Positions 8,812 to 20,600 of a stretch of 64,000 nt of DNA are shown piece after piece. Numbering within the stretch: the first letter of the stretch is position 1; each line of letters starts with the position of its first letter. This stretch comes from Tillandsia leiboldiana (lineage: Eukaryota; Streptophyta; Magnoliopsida; Poales; Bromeliaceae): positions 28,036,838 to 28,100,837 of the forward strand of contig CM055067.1 of the NCBI GenBank assembly GCA_029204045.2, written 5' to 3'. A model generated the notes under the pieces. That model was not told the origin of the DNA. It saw nothing but the letters and a program-made list of their open reading frames with translations, and searched no databases. Position numbers and translations under genes: made by a program.

Positions 8812-11281
8812 TCACTTACAACTTAAAAGAAGTTTCGTCCCCGAAACTTACAACTTAAAAAAAGTTTCCTTCCCGGAGCTTACAGCCTGAGGTCATACTT
8901 TATGAAATGCTCAAAAAGTTTATTCGAGGGCTACAAGTCAGTCGCAAGGTATCGACAACTCTAAGGCCACTAATTTAGACCCAATCTGATACTCCCCATT
9001 ACAGGGCAGAGTATTTCCTCAGTTCTTTCGACAGTCCGTTGCCTGCAGCCAACGTGCTTACCAAAAGAACAGCGAAATACCGTAGAACTGTCGCCAACAA
9101 CTAGTTGGGGACGCAACTCCTATCAGAAGGTATATCACATACCTCCCAACACAATCTCAGTGCTAAAAACAGAACCTTTATCAAGGATTACTACCACCTC
9201 GTGGTCACAAACATCACCATGCCTAACACATAGGCGAGTCCACGTCGATCCACAAAATCTGTGCAAAAGGTGGGGTCAATTTGCATCCGTCCCAAAACAG
9301 GGTTACCATCGGGCCCATAGACCATTGAATTATGACACGGGGACACTGAAGGGTCAACAACTTGTTCAACCTCTAAGCAAACTGTGAGGCTAGTGCAATA
9401 ATAGCAGTCATCTACTGCTGTGCCATCAGCTGGACGATTACGACAAGAACAGTGATTTAACCTTTAACCACTGTAACCGATCCGAGCACTCTGGCTCCAT
9501 TGAAACATCAAGCCCACAGCCGAAACCATGACCGCGGCTAACCCTGCACTAACAACGATCCCAAAAACCAGAGTGCGTACGACTAATAACCGAAACAACG
9601 AGACTCAACTGTGTGAAACACACCTGAGCTCCAAACCACTATGCCAATACCCTGCGCTCTCTCGTGAACACAAGTCATCCTAGGGTTCGTTCCTAACCAA
9701 ATACCCAGGTATCGGATCGGAAAGGCGGAAATTTGTGCATCCGAAACTGTGCAATTCACGCACCGGTATGCAAATCGCTAAGGTTAGATCTGCTTCCTCG
9801 CCCGCAAGCACACTAGAATTTCTCGAGTGCTACATCACTCACACCTTAAAAGAAGTTTCATCCCCGAAACTTAAATACGCCAGGAATCCAATACATGGGA
9901 AAAGCGGCCAAACATGTCCGTCTTGCGCTTCCCATTGGCCTTGCGCCCCTCGTGATCTGTACTGCTTCGCAATCACAAACTCGCAACCCAAAACCTCAAG
10001 ACTATGCCTTGGTCATGGGGAGCTGGCGACAAAACCCAAGAAGCACGGTCCTACTTCCGTCTTGGCACCCAAGGGGGTGCGACACTCTGATTAACCTCTA
10101 CCGCTCGGTCCCAATCCATTGCCCTTCCAAGCACCATGCACTGAGCCGAGCTGCATACCCCCAGACCAACGATCACACTCCCAACTAGGAGTATTTAAGC
10201 TCTAGGTCCGCTCAACAAAAAGAAAGAATCAAGCCCAAACGAACAAGATTTGCTAGTCCCGGTGGTCTCTTTTCTCAACCCCAGGGGGAATCCCAAGACC
10301 CCACCGTGACGATTCCTACAACCATCGCAGTGACCACAGCAAAGAGCCGAACCATAGGTAACAACCGTAGGGGAAGAGTCCTCATACCTACCCCTACCCT
10401 ATCCAAGATGCAAAAGAATTGGCCGACTCTCTGCTGTAACCTAAAACCCGTTGTCCTGGAAGGTACAATTTAGGCAAAGAGACCACCCAGCTACTCACGA
10501 CCGACAAAACGGCCGATTCACTAACAACCACCGGCGGATTACCCTACCACCAGTCGCCGTTACTAACGACGACCAAAGCATTGGCAGAGGGAGGGGTTCG
10601 AAAAAAACATCACCCGGTGCAACGATCTGCTGTGATAACAGCCGCACCATGTGCATGAACACCTGTCAGCAGGCCCACCGTGTCCCACGCTGGTTGCTTA
10701 ATCCATTGATTCCTAGCAACCATCAATACCTCGGTGGCAGCCGGCCTCGATCCCAGCCCCCATAACAACACTACTACACGAGCCCAAACAACACGACTAC
10801 ACAAACGCGACAACCGAGCTAAACCGAGAAACAAAACTTAACCCGTACTCACACACCACACTAGTCTGTTCTAGACTCCGCTAGCATAGCACTTAACCAA
10901 CTATCGAGAAAACGGGACATATACTTTTCCCCCCCCGCTCCCCCGATCACTCGCGTTCTACGCTTCTATGCCTTATTCAATTCATTCATTCGTAGCTAAG
11001 TGTGGTATCTCCGTGGATGTCGGACACTGACTCTGCGTCCCCGGCCGATGATCTAGTATGGGCCATGTCTGTCACGCATCACAAGAGTCAACTTTAGACT
11101 ACCCTACTAACAACAACTATAAAGTGAGAGAAAGGACTCAACATTTTCCCCCCCCTTCGGTCACTCACGTTCTACAGTCCTATGCCCTACCCATTTCATT
11201 CATGTGTAGGCAAGTGAGGTGTTCCCGCGGATGTCGGCACTAACTGTTGTGATTGAAAGAACTCTCTGATACCATTTAATC
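8812..11281 (-). mobile_element. Non-coding internal region of non-autonomous gypsy element C
   Basis: 2.47 kb between the 3' LTR piece and the primer binding site (11263-11274, TGGTATCAGAGA). No gag, protease, reverse transcriptase or integrase is recognisable. A short gag-start remnant encoding MAHTRSSAGDA-like residues lies at about 11035-11067 on the minus strand and resembles the MARTRSSTENADADR start at 6249. A second copy of the body/LTR joint (CTACA followed by TCACTCAC and a TTTCATCCCCGAAACTT tail) lies at 9834/9835, so the interior is itself rearranged. It resembles a large retrotransposon derivative mobilised in trans, although simple decay is also possible. Confidence 0.55.
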
Positions 11282-14200
11282 TGTCACGCCCCGGGGGTTT
11301 GTTTTAGCGGAAACGATTCACAAAAGTCAAGCATTTGACGTATACATTTTTTTGATAAAGGAGAACCCCTCTTTCCCGGCGCGTGCCCAGACCCGCCACA
11401 CATACAGGATCACTCTGTAAACGGACAGAGCCTCCCCTGTATATGCCCGGCGTGGAGTTCAGTACATATTCCAAACATACACATCCATTCAATCACAACA
11501 ATTGTTCATATACCACCAGCATTCTAACTTACTTAAAAACGTATGGCCGATCAATTTGGAAAGGATAAATCCACAGTTTTAAAAGAGCGCCTACCCGGCG
11601 CTTTCGTTTTGAAAGCGAGTTTCGAAATCAGCATAAAACCACAAGGTTTTGAAAACGGTGCCTACCCGACACCCAAGTTTTGAAATCCATTTCGCAATCC
11701 ATAAATCCACAGAGTTTTGAAACCAGTGCCCACACGACACTTAGATTTTAAAAACGGTTTTCGCAATCTTTTCTTTGGCTTTTGCCCTTTTTCATTTCAA
11801 ATGGGCAACAGAAATAAAAGGAAGAGTAACGCATAAGAGGATAATTAAATGCAACTCGTACCGACATCCACGCCGACCCCACGAGGGTATCGAGAACCTC
11901 TCACATAACTACAATGTAAATGAAATGCAAGAATGAAGGAAGAAATACAGTCCAGGGTCCCCAGCGACCCAGCTGCTCCTGTCCCGTCCTCACCACCGCC
12001 TACATCTCCCCCCGTCTGAACCCTGTCACGAAGTGGGAAGTCAGTGACGCAAAAATAGTAGAGCAGGAGAATATAATAAAACAAACCGTGAAGACAACCG
12101 GAGCAACCACCCTCTCAAGGAGGAAAGGCAACCTGTACACCTGTATCCTGTAATACCCGGACACGTCGGACAACTAAACCGACGGCCCATACCGTACCTG
12201 CAGAAACCCGACCACGTCGGACAACTAAACCGACGGGTCACACCGCTCGCACCTCGGCGCCTCAAACCCCACAACTAATAAGGGGCCCCACTACATCACC
12301 TCGTGGGTATACACGGGTCATAGACCACTTTTTCGGAAAAGCGCACCCTTTGCGGTAGCCAAACCGCGGGTGCGCGTGTTGCAGCCTCGAGCCAAGTAAC
12401 CATAAACACCATCATGTCAGCATCATAATATATGTAACAAGAGTAAAACGGCAACATGTATACTCAAAAGTAAAACCGTAGCATATGCGATCGAAAGTAA
12501 CCCGCTATCATGTATAATCAAAGTAAAGGCAATAATACGTGCACTCGAAGGTAGCCCGCCAACATATAATTATCAAAAGGAGAACGACCGTTGGAGACCG
12601 ACGCTAAACACTATGACGAAACCCACCTCAATGCGAAGGAGAAGACGTGCGGAACTCCAACTAAAACGCCCTCGCTGTGTGCCCAGTGGGTGTGAAAACC
12701 CTGTTAAAGACAGCTATCATGTCCCATTTACAATTTGATCCCTAACAATTTCTTAAATTGCATAAAAACCTAACATTATTGCTCGTTTTGACTTGTTCTT
12801 AAAATCCGGGGGTCCAAAAGCTGCGCCGTAAATTTCAGCGCGTCCGTTACGACAAGACCCAGGCCGTGCTCACAAGAATTGGGCCGAGACCAGGCCCATT
12901 TACAAGTTGGCCCATAAACATTAGGGTTCCAAATAGCAACAATGCTAAAAGTTAACATCTATTTGATCAAATCCAGAGCTTAAAGGAGCATGGTGTATTG
13001 GAGACTTAGTAGAGTCGAGGGCTCACCTCAGGCTTGCCGGAGCTTGGCCAGAACAGTAGCCGGAGCAGCACCAACTTAATGTCCAAGCTCGGGTTGGGGT
13101 ATTCTTGGATCAACCTTGCTCAGACCTGCACCAGAGGGGAGCATCAGGTAAATAGAGGTCTCTGAAGTTGTTTGGTGCAAGTGGGGTCGAGCCCCGGCGG
13201 CCGGAGGCGGCGGCGGCCGGAGACAAGCCCGAAATGATGGTTTCGGGTGCAAGTTTGGAAACCGACTACAGGAGTCACCCTGGACTAAAGTAAAATCATG
13301 GAGCTTCTCTAATTAACCTTTACAGCTTACCTGTGGGGTTGGCCGGAGTCCGGAGCGCCGGAGATGGCCGGAGGAGAAGATCGTGGCCAAGCTCGGGTGC
13401 AACTGTGCAGATCCAAACCCCAACGTTAAGAGAGCCATGCAAGATGATGGAGGAGCTCACCAGGATAAGAGGAGCTCACCTGGATGATTTTACGGTGCCG
13501 GGGATCGCCGGCCAGGCGCGGCGGTGAAGCTCGGTTGTAGCTCCAAAACCCGTTAATGGCGGATCCCGGCCAACTCGCTCCGGGCCGTAGCAACTTGGAC
13601 CAAAAGGTTCTTCTGGGTGCCCCGGTGCTTTCTGGGTGGTTGGCCGGCGTCGGGGTCGAGCGGCGGCGCCGGTTGAGGGGAATCCGGCGAAGTGCACACA
13701 CAGCCGGTTCTAGGGCATGTTGGATCTCTGCCGATCCTCGTCCGATCCACACCAGTCTTCGGGAGCAGCTCGCAGTCACCCAGAGGAGCAAGATCTACAG
13801 TCTTGATCTGGATTTAGTTGATCGGATGAAGCTCGTGGTGATTCTCGGCCGAAACAAGGAATTCCGACAAAGCTTGCTCCCGCCGGCGGCCGGGACGACG
13901 GCCGTGGCTCGGGCTGCAACAGGACGACCTCCTCCGTGTCAGATGCACAATTGGCGTGCCCTAATGCCGAACCTAGATCAAAAGTTCCAAGAACTCACCT
14001 TCACCGGAGTTTGGAAGGGAGATGGTGCCTCCCGCGGCGGCGCAGGGCGGCGGCCGACGTCGGATCACCCCGGGCTCGGCTGCGGCTTCACCGAGGAGTC
14101 CTCAGGTACAGACTTGATCAAGTTGAGCCCCTCCCAACACCCTCCTCACCAAGACAACCGCGAGCAAGGTGATCTTTGAGGTTTTCTTCTCCGGCGACGT

Positions 14201-14388
14201 GGTGGCGGCCGGTGCGGGGAAACTCCGGGGAGCGCGGCAGAGAAGAGGAGGTTCGTTGAGGGTTGCGGCTAGGGCTACAGGGTTTAGGTTTCGTGTGCAG
14301 GGAACCCTAGCTCGGTTATACACCTATATATATAGGATTTGGCAATCTTGCAATTAAGCCCTTCTAGCTTTGCTATTTGTTGTTGGGT
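11282..14388 (-). mobile_element. Inner part of 5' LTR of gypsy element C
   Basis: The inner edge TGTCACGCCCCGGGGG follows the primer binding site at 11263-11274 by 7 bases. 11282-12770 is a diverged relative of LTR B; for example the CCTGTCACG-AGTGGG block occurs at about 12003 and 7130. 12770-14300 is unlike LTR B, rich in GCCGG, with no ORF I would trust. A TATA box inside a 14-base palindrome (CCTATATATATAGG) lies at 14323-14336. The outer part of the LTR resumes at 25266 after the chromovirus. Two identical hairpins (CGTCGG, 9-base loop, CCGACG) lie at 12164-12184 and 12215-12235. Confidence 0.6.
14384..14388 (+). other. Target site duplication TGGGT, left copy
   Basis: These five bases directly precede the chromovirus 5' LTR and are repeated exactly at 25261-25265 directly after the 3' LTR. 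This fixes both outer ends of the element and shows a single integration. Confidence 0.95.
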
Positions 14389-14694
14389 TGTAGTGTACTG
14401 GTTTTCCCATGCAATTTTCCGGTGAATCCACTGTGTTGAACACCTAGTGTTGGTGTCTGGCCCATGGTGCATCGAAGGGATGCCACAGATGGACCTCGTG
14501 AGACTTGGATAGATGATTTGGCCTCCGGCTGTGATTGCCGAATTTTAGAAAAGGTTTTGGGCCAATCTGAGGTTGGATTTGGATTCAGCGCGGAAAAACG
14601 CTTGAAAACGACTATTTATTTGTCGAATTTGGAGTCCGGATGACCAAATGCGGGCTTCCGGAAGTTTTGGGGGATTTTCGGTGCATGGGAGTGA

Positions 14695-15013
14695 CACGTG
14701 GACCGGCCCGAGCCACGTGGCGGCCTCTTATTGGCCGGCTCACGCAGCTGGGTCCACGGAGTGGCGCGGCGGTGCATGGACCGCGGCGGGTGGACGCGTG
14801 GCGTGCTCTGGTAGGCGGGCGCACGCGGCACGGCTCATTGGATTTGCGGGAGTGCGGTGGACCGGGCGCATGGCACGTGGCGGCTCCGGATTCGTCGGTC
14901 CACGTGGGCGCGGTCCACGGGTGCGCGGGGGAGGGCGCCTCGGTACTGTGCGCGCACGTGCGCGCACAGTGGCGCAGGCGGGGGTGGTCGGCCGCACTCG
15001 AGTGCGACACGTG
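14695..15013 (+). promoter_or_regulatory. Cluster of six CACGTG (G-box/ABRE-core) elements in U3
   Basis: CACGTG occurs at 14695, 14714, 14874, 14901, 14955 and 15008. The fifth is the centre of a perfect 26-base palindrome at 14945-14970. The sixth lies in a 12-base palindrome at 15005-15016 that directly follows another at 14994-15005. At roughly 65% GC, about 0.1 copies of this hexamer would be expected by chance in this length. G-boxes bind plant bZIP and bHLH factors (abscisic acid, light and stress responses), so inducible transcription is plausible but is inference. The same cluster is in the 3' LTR about 7,576 bases to the right. Confidence 0.75.
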
Positions 15014-15162
15014 TCGCCTCGAGATTGGGCGGCCGTACCTACCCCGTTGACTGCGTGGGAGACGCGTGGCGTGGCGCGGGCGCGGGGACCCGCTGTCCCC
15101 TGTTCGGGGCGACGTGGCGGTCCCAGAATTTTTTGGGCGCGTCGGACGGGTTCCATACAACC

Positions 15163-15193
15163 CAGTTTCCGGGCGCAGTGCGCCCGGAAACTG
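15163..15193 (+). promoter_or_regulatory. 14-bp-stem inverted repeat just upstream of TATA
   Basis: A perfect inverted repeat: a 14-base arm (CAGTTTCCGGGCGC), loop AGT, complementary arm. It ends 39 bases upstream of the TATA box. As DNA it could be a dimeric factor site or a cruciform. It would normally lie upstream of the transcript start, so an RNA role in the 5' end is unlikely, although it would be transcribed in the 3' LTR. Confidence 0.7.
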
Positions 15194-15232
15194 CGCCCGA
15201 AAACCGGGCCTTAAGCCATTTTGGGCTGGGCC

Positions 15233-15240
15233 TATAAATA
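15233..15240 (+). promoter_or_regulatory. TATA box of the chromovirus LTR promoter
   Basis: TATAAATA in the context GGGCCTATAAATAGCC, about 845 bases into the LTR and just after the CACGTG cluster and inverted repeat. Transcription would start about 25-35 bases downstream, near 15265, making 14389 to about 15265 the U3 region. The same box is in the 3' LTR near 22809. Confidence 0.8.
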
Positions 15241-16887
15241 GCCTCCCCCTTTCTTTCTTTGGGCTTTTTGGACCTCTTTTCACTGGGCCGCCTTCACAGA
15301 AGTTCTTCCCCTCTCAGAGCTCGATCCTTTGGAGAAGTTTGAAGATTTTTGGAGGCACGCTTCCCGAGGTTCACCATTTTACGGCGCGGCGCGATGCTTG
15401 TTCTCCGGCGATTCTCTTCGCCCCTTTTCAGTGTTTGGACTCCTCCGACCCACCCCGACCTCGGAATTCGCCGATTCTTGCGCCGTTGGACTCACGACAG
15501 GTAGGGCTTCAACTCCTGTGTTTTATGGTTCCTCGATTTCCGTGCTGATCTTGGAGTTTTCTTAGCCCCCATTTGACCCTTTTTCTTCGCGGACTTTTGG
15601 GACAGCACCGCGGTGTTCTTGCCATATCTTTTCGCTCGGACGTCGGAACGAGGTGATTCAAGAGGCAATTTTCATCTACGCGTCGCAAGGAGTCTCCTGG
15701 ATTTTTCTCAGAATTTCCTGAATTTTACTCGAGGGTGAGAATTTCCTTTCTCTGTGGTTCCTTGTTACAGGAATTTAGTGCAGTTTGGATTTGGGGTGTA
15801 CCCCTTGTCGGATTTTTATCTCAGCGTAGGAAACTCCAAATTGGGCGTGCAGGTACTCGATTCGACGGGCTCGTCGCAAGGATCGCGCTAGTATTTTCCT
15901 TGGATTTTTCTGGACATTATTCGCAGGTGAAAATTAGCGAACTCTGGACTGCTGGTTTAGGGGGCAGATTGTGAGAAGTTGGTGACAAATAGCTTATGCT
16001 TGTTCTTTGGGGTATTTTGTACAGATTGGTGGTGTGTTTGGACTGGTCTTGGACTTCGCCTTTGGAAATTTGGAATAGCGCTTGAGGTGGGTGATGTTGT
16101 GAACCTCCTACTTGTGAATGTCACTAGGCCTATTAGAATGCTTCGATCATGTGTTATTAAATGTGAATGTGTCTAGCATGCTTGTATGAGATTATGGTTC
16201 ATTTGTTAATACTTGCCTTGTTAGCTAGCTAAAAGTTAGTAAGTGATGTTTCTATGTTTAGGTATGCAAATTAATTAGTGGAATGAATGCTATAGCCACA
16301 TCATAATACAAGTTAAGGGAAGGGCTGGATATGTGGTTAGAAAGAATGTTGTATAAGGGATATTTGCTAGTAAATTGTGCATCTAAAATGTATTAAGTAT
16401 CATATATCTTATCGCATGTACCTCGGGATTACCCAAACACTTAATGTTGCATATGTTTGTATAATTGGAGTAATTATAGCAAATAAAGGACTTTGCATGC
16501 TTGAATGGTCATCTAGCTAAGCCATCTTTTTCTGCTACACAAACATATTGGAATTGACTTAGGAGAAACCATGCTTGTATTCGTTCTCCTGTCGTCTAGT
16601 CTTAGGGGATTGTGTAGTCAGATGTCCAGAGTTGGGACAGTCGGGGATCGGGATTTGGGTGTTGCGGCGACCGCGGACTGTGGGCGGTTGACCGGATTAT
16701 TATTATTATTGCTTTTGCATCGGATTGGAGGTAGGGGATCGAGTTTCCCTTTAGTGGATGGGTTTTTCCCACTTGGATCTGGGTCGTGACCCCGTCCTGC
16801 TGATTATGGTACTGATGATACTAGTGACTGTGATACTATGCTCGTGTGGGGTCGCTCCCCCCGAGGGCCACTCCGGAGTAGGATTTC

Positions 16888-16950
16888 GACCGTGTCGGGT
16901 GCCGGTCAGGCCGTGTTGGGTGCCGGCTAGACCGTGTTGGGTTCCGGTCT
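16888..16950 (+). repeat. Three abutting hairpins with a shared ten-base loop
   Basis: Units at 16888-16907, 16909-16928 and 16929-16950 have loops TGTCGGGTGC, TGTTGGGTGC and TGTTGGGTTC. Their arms are GACCG/CGGTC, GGCCG/CGGCT (outer pair G-T) and AGACCG/CGGTCT. The middle unit swaps an A-T pair for G-C relative to its neighbours, so pairing is kept while sequence changes. The array lies in the transcribed R/U5 and recurs at about 24464-24526 in the 3' LTR. Confidence 0.7.
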
Positions 16951-17627
16951 ATTTTGGACAGGGGAGATACTGAGTTGTGAGGTTGACAGCAGAGCAGGCA
17001 GTACCAGTGTTTACTGGTGTTTTGATTGTGTTGGTCTGTCAGTCCTTACGTTCTGGTGCTTGCCTTTAGCCATTCTCTAGCAGACATCGTAGAGGCATGT
17101 TAGTGGTAGCTTTGCATCAGTAGTGTACTTGTAGCTTACCACCTATGTTTCATTTTCTTCGCCTCTGTTAGTCCTAGTGGGCATGTCTGAGTTTGAGGTC
17201 TACCCACTAGGGGAGGCTACTGTTTTATAGTAGTTCTCACCCCCACTGTTTTCTCTTTTCTGTTCCCCTTTGTTTTGCAGAGTTCTCTGCGGGAGTTGCG
17301 GGACCCTCTTCCCTGGACCGAGGTAAGAGGATCGCTGACTAGATAGCCACTGCCCCCGAGTTCGAGTTTTTGATAGTTTTGTTGTATCCCCAGTACACTC
17401 AGACGGTTGTATTTTCCTTTTATTTTGGGTCTGGCTGCGGCCAGCTGGTTGTATATATTTCGTGAGCTGGGAGAGACACTTGTATATTTTTTGAGAGCTT
17501 ACTGTACTTTCATTTCCAGTATTTGTCTGAGTTGTATTAGTTTTAGTTAGCTCTGTTTTATGCTCTTTTATTATTTGTTTTATATCTGAGCAGGTTATCA
17601 GCGCTTCGTGTACACGGAAAATTCCGT

Positions 17628-20600
17628 GTGCACGGCGGATCTGTGGACGGCCCCGGGTTCTGGTTTACACCCGGGGTGAGTGTGAAGAAGAAGATAGAAG
17701 ATGACTTGAAGAACCTGCAGCAAGGTGATCGCCCGGTGTGGGACTATTATCAGGAGTTTACGCAGTTGCTCAACTGCGTGCCCTACGTTGCCAGGGATGG
17801 GCTGCACCAGGTGGAGCTGTTTGAGACAGGCTTGCGCCCCGAGCTCTTTACCATGGTACACGCCCAGAGGCTTCAGACTTTATCAGAGGCAGTGGAGCAT
17901 GCCCAGTGGGTCGAGAGGGGAGATCAGGTTGTTTCGAGACGCGGAGGTCCGGTCGCTCAGAGTTCGGAGAAGAAGCGACCAGCATCAGATGAGGGGGGAC
18001 AGGCCAGTTCTTGGAGGCCGCCCCGACCGCCACCGCCTCAGTTTACGGGCCGGGGGCGTTCGGAGCGGCGAGGGCCTGGGGGATCCCAGAGGCCCCCACA
18101 GCATCAGCAGCCCCAGCGACAGCAGCAGCACTCGCAGCAGCAGAGGTCGCAGTCGCGACAGCAGGGATCTCAGCGGCAGTCGCACAGGCAGCAGCAGCAG
18201 CAGTCACGGCAGTTTCGGGCTCCAGGCAGTTGTATCTTCTGCGGGGGTCCGCATTTCCCCGGCACTTGTGATCAGAGGTGGGGGCGTTGTTATGGCTGCG
18301 GGCAGGCAGGGCACATACGATCTTCATGCCCTTTTTCGGCATCAGTGGCGCCTTCTTCGGCCTCAGTTTCTCCTTCATCTCAGCAGCGACCGCCAGCTCA
18401 GCGGCCCTATGCTTCTGCGAGCAGGGCTCCTTCCTCCCACCCTGCAGACCACCGACCACCAGCTCAGAGCGGGCGAGTCTACGCCGCGCAGGTAGGGGAC
18501 TCCGCGGCAGCCGACCACGTGGTGGCAGGTATCACTTTACTTTTTGGCATTAGAGCTCGCACTTTATTTGATACCGGTGCATCACATTCTATTATCAGTA
18601 GAGCATTTGCATCATCGCATGGACTAGAGTTAGGTCGGTTGCCACATGTTTTAGAGGTACAGATTCCCGGTCACATATTGTATGTAGAGGAGTGTTGCTG
18701 GTCGTGCCCGGTACAGCTTGAGTCTTGGATTTTGCCAGCGGACCTGATGGTCCTTAGTCAGCTGCGAGATTTTGACATTGTACTGGGGATGGATTGGCTG
18801 GCTCGCTATTTCGCGACGATTGATTGCGCCGCGAGGTCTGTTACTTTTAGCGAGCCAGGCCAGGAGGTGTTCGTTTTCAGGGGGTGCCAGAGTGCTTTCT
18901 TTGCCTCTATGGTTTCGACTTCTCGTGCGAGGCAGATGATGCGCAGTGGATGCGTAGCCTTTATGGCATCTGTGGTTAAGGAGCCTACGGCGGCTCCGGG
19001 ACTCGCGGATATCCCGATTGCCCGCGAGTTCCCGGATGTGTTCCCTCCTGAGCTGTTTAGTATGCCGCCGGATAGGGAGGTCGAGTTTTTGATTGACGTG
19101 GTCCCAGGAACTGCGCCAATCTCTAAGGCTCCTTACCGAATGGCACCGGCTGAGCTGCGAGAATTAAAGGCGCAACTCCAGGATTTAATGGATAAGGGTT
19201 TTGTGCGACCGAGTGTATCGCCTTGGGGAGCGCCGGTGCTATTTGTGAAGAAGAAAGATGGTTCGCTTCGACTGTGCGTTGATTATCGGGAGCTGAATAA
19301 AGCGACCATCAAGAACAAGTACCCTTTGCCGCGCATTGATGACTTGTTTGATCAGCTGCAAGGGACTTGTGTCTTCTCCAAGATCGACTTACAGTCTGGT
19401 TACCACCAATTGAAGGTGAAGGCCGAGGACATCCCGAAGACGGCATTTAGGTCGCGGTACGGGCATTATGAGTTCACCGTCATGCCTTTTGGACTGACAA
19501 ATGCCCCTGCAGCTTTTATGGATTTAATGAACAGGATTTTTCGACCATACCTGGATCGGTTCGTCGTTGTTTTTATTGATGACATCCTAGTTTATTCCCG
19601 AAGCGATGCGGAGCACGAGGAGCATCTGAGGATTGTGCTACAACTTCTGAGAGAGAGGAAGTTGTATGCCAAGTTATCTAAGTGCGAATTTTGGCTTCGG
19701 GAGGTTGTCTTTTTGGGCCACGTGATTTCAGCCGCTGGAGTGGCAGTAGACCCGGCGAAGATCGAGGCAGTCCGGGATTGGCCGCGACCGACGACGGTAT
19801 CAGAGGTTCGCAGTTTTATGGGCTTAGCAGGATATTACCGTCGATTTGTGGAAGGTTTTGCGAAACTTTCCACGCCCCTCACTCGTTTGACGCAAAAAGG
19901 GATTAAGTTTACTTGGAGTGAGGATTGTCAGAGGAGCTTTGAGGAATTAAAGAACAGATTGATGTCGGCTCCTGTCCTTTCCCTCCCTGTTATGGGGAAA
20001 GGATACGTGGTATACAGCGACGCATCGCACAGTGGACTTGGTTGTGTGCTGATGCAGGAGGGAAGGGTAATCGCTTATGCCTCCCGGCAACTGAAGGATT
20101 ATGAGAAGAATTACCCTACCCACGACTTGGAGCTAGCTGCGGTGATTTTTGCACTAAAGTTGTGGCGCCATTATCTGTATGGGGAGCACTGTGAGATTTA
20201 TACCGACCACAAGAGCTTGAAATACCTGTTCACGCAGAAGGAGCTCAACTTGAGGCAGCGAAGATGGTTGGAATTGTTGAAAGATTTTGATGTGGACATC
20301 TTATACCATCCCGGCAAGGCCAACGTGGTTGCTGATGCCCTGAGCAGGAGAGCAGTACAGAGTCTATCTTTGATGATCACCGATCAGGCGCCATTACTTG
20401 AGCAGATGAGGCGGTTAGAGCTCGAGGTTGTGTCCCCTGGGGTCTCTGCTAGACTTATGTCTCTAGTCGTGCAGCCCACTCTGTTGGACAGGATTCGGGA
20501 GAGACAGAGTGAGGACCCCCACCTGATGAGGATTCGAGAGCAGATGCAGACTGGTTTGATAGGGGACTTCTCAGTCGATGCTGCGGGAGTACTACGGTAC

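Larger units (their letters stand above)
14389..17676 (+). mobile_element. 5' LTR of the chromovirus (3' end trimmed by 7 bases)
   Basis: 3,288 bp. It matches 21965-25253 and then stops after CCCGGGG, lacking the final CGTGACA of the 3' copy. U3 holds a dense group of CACGTG boxes and palindromes ahead of a TATA box at 15233-15240. The remaining 2.4 kb is R/U5, with a TTATTATTATTA run near 16700 and a three-hairpin array at 16888-16950. Several small open frames occur in both LTRs; they lack any family signature and I do not treat them as genes. Confidence 0.92.

Noticed and set aside
13000..14200. GCCGG-rich stretch resembling a plant 5' exon or promoter
   Set aside because: It lies between the inner LTR edge at 11282 and a TATA box at 14323 on the minus strand, so it is LTR R/U5 sequence. 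The open frames there lack recognisable domains.
14612..15283. Open frames of 126-223 codons in the chromovirus LTR, repeated in the 3' LTR
   Set aside because: They lie across the U3 promoter in overlapping frames on both strands. Their identity between LTRs reflects LTR duplication, not coding conservation.
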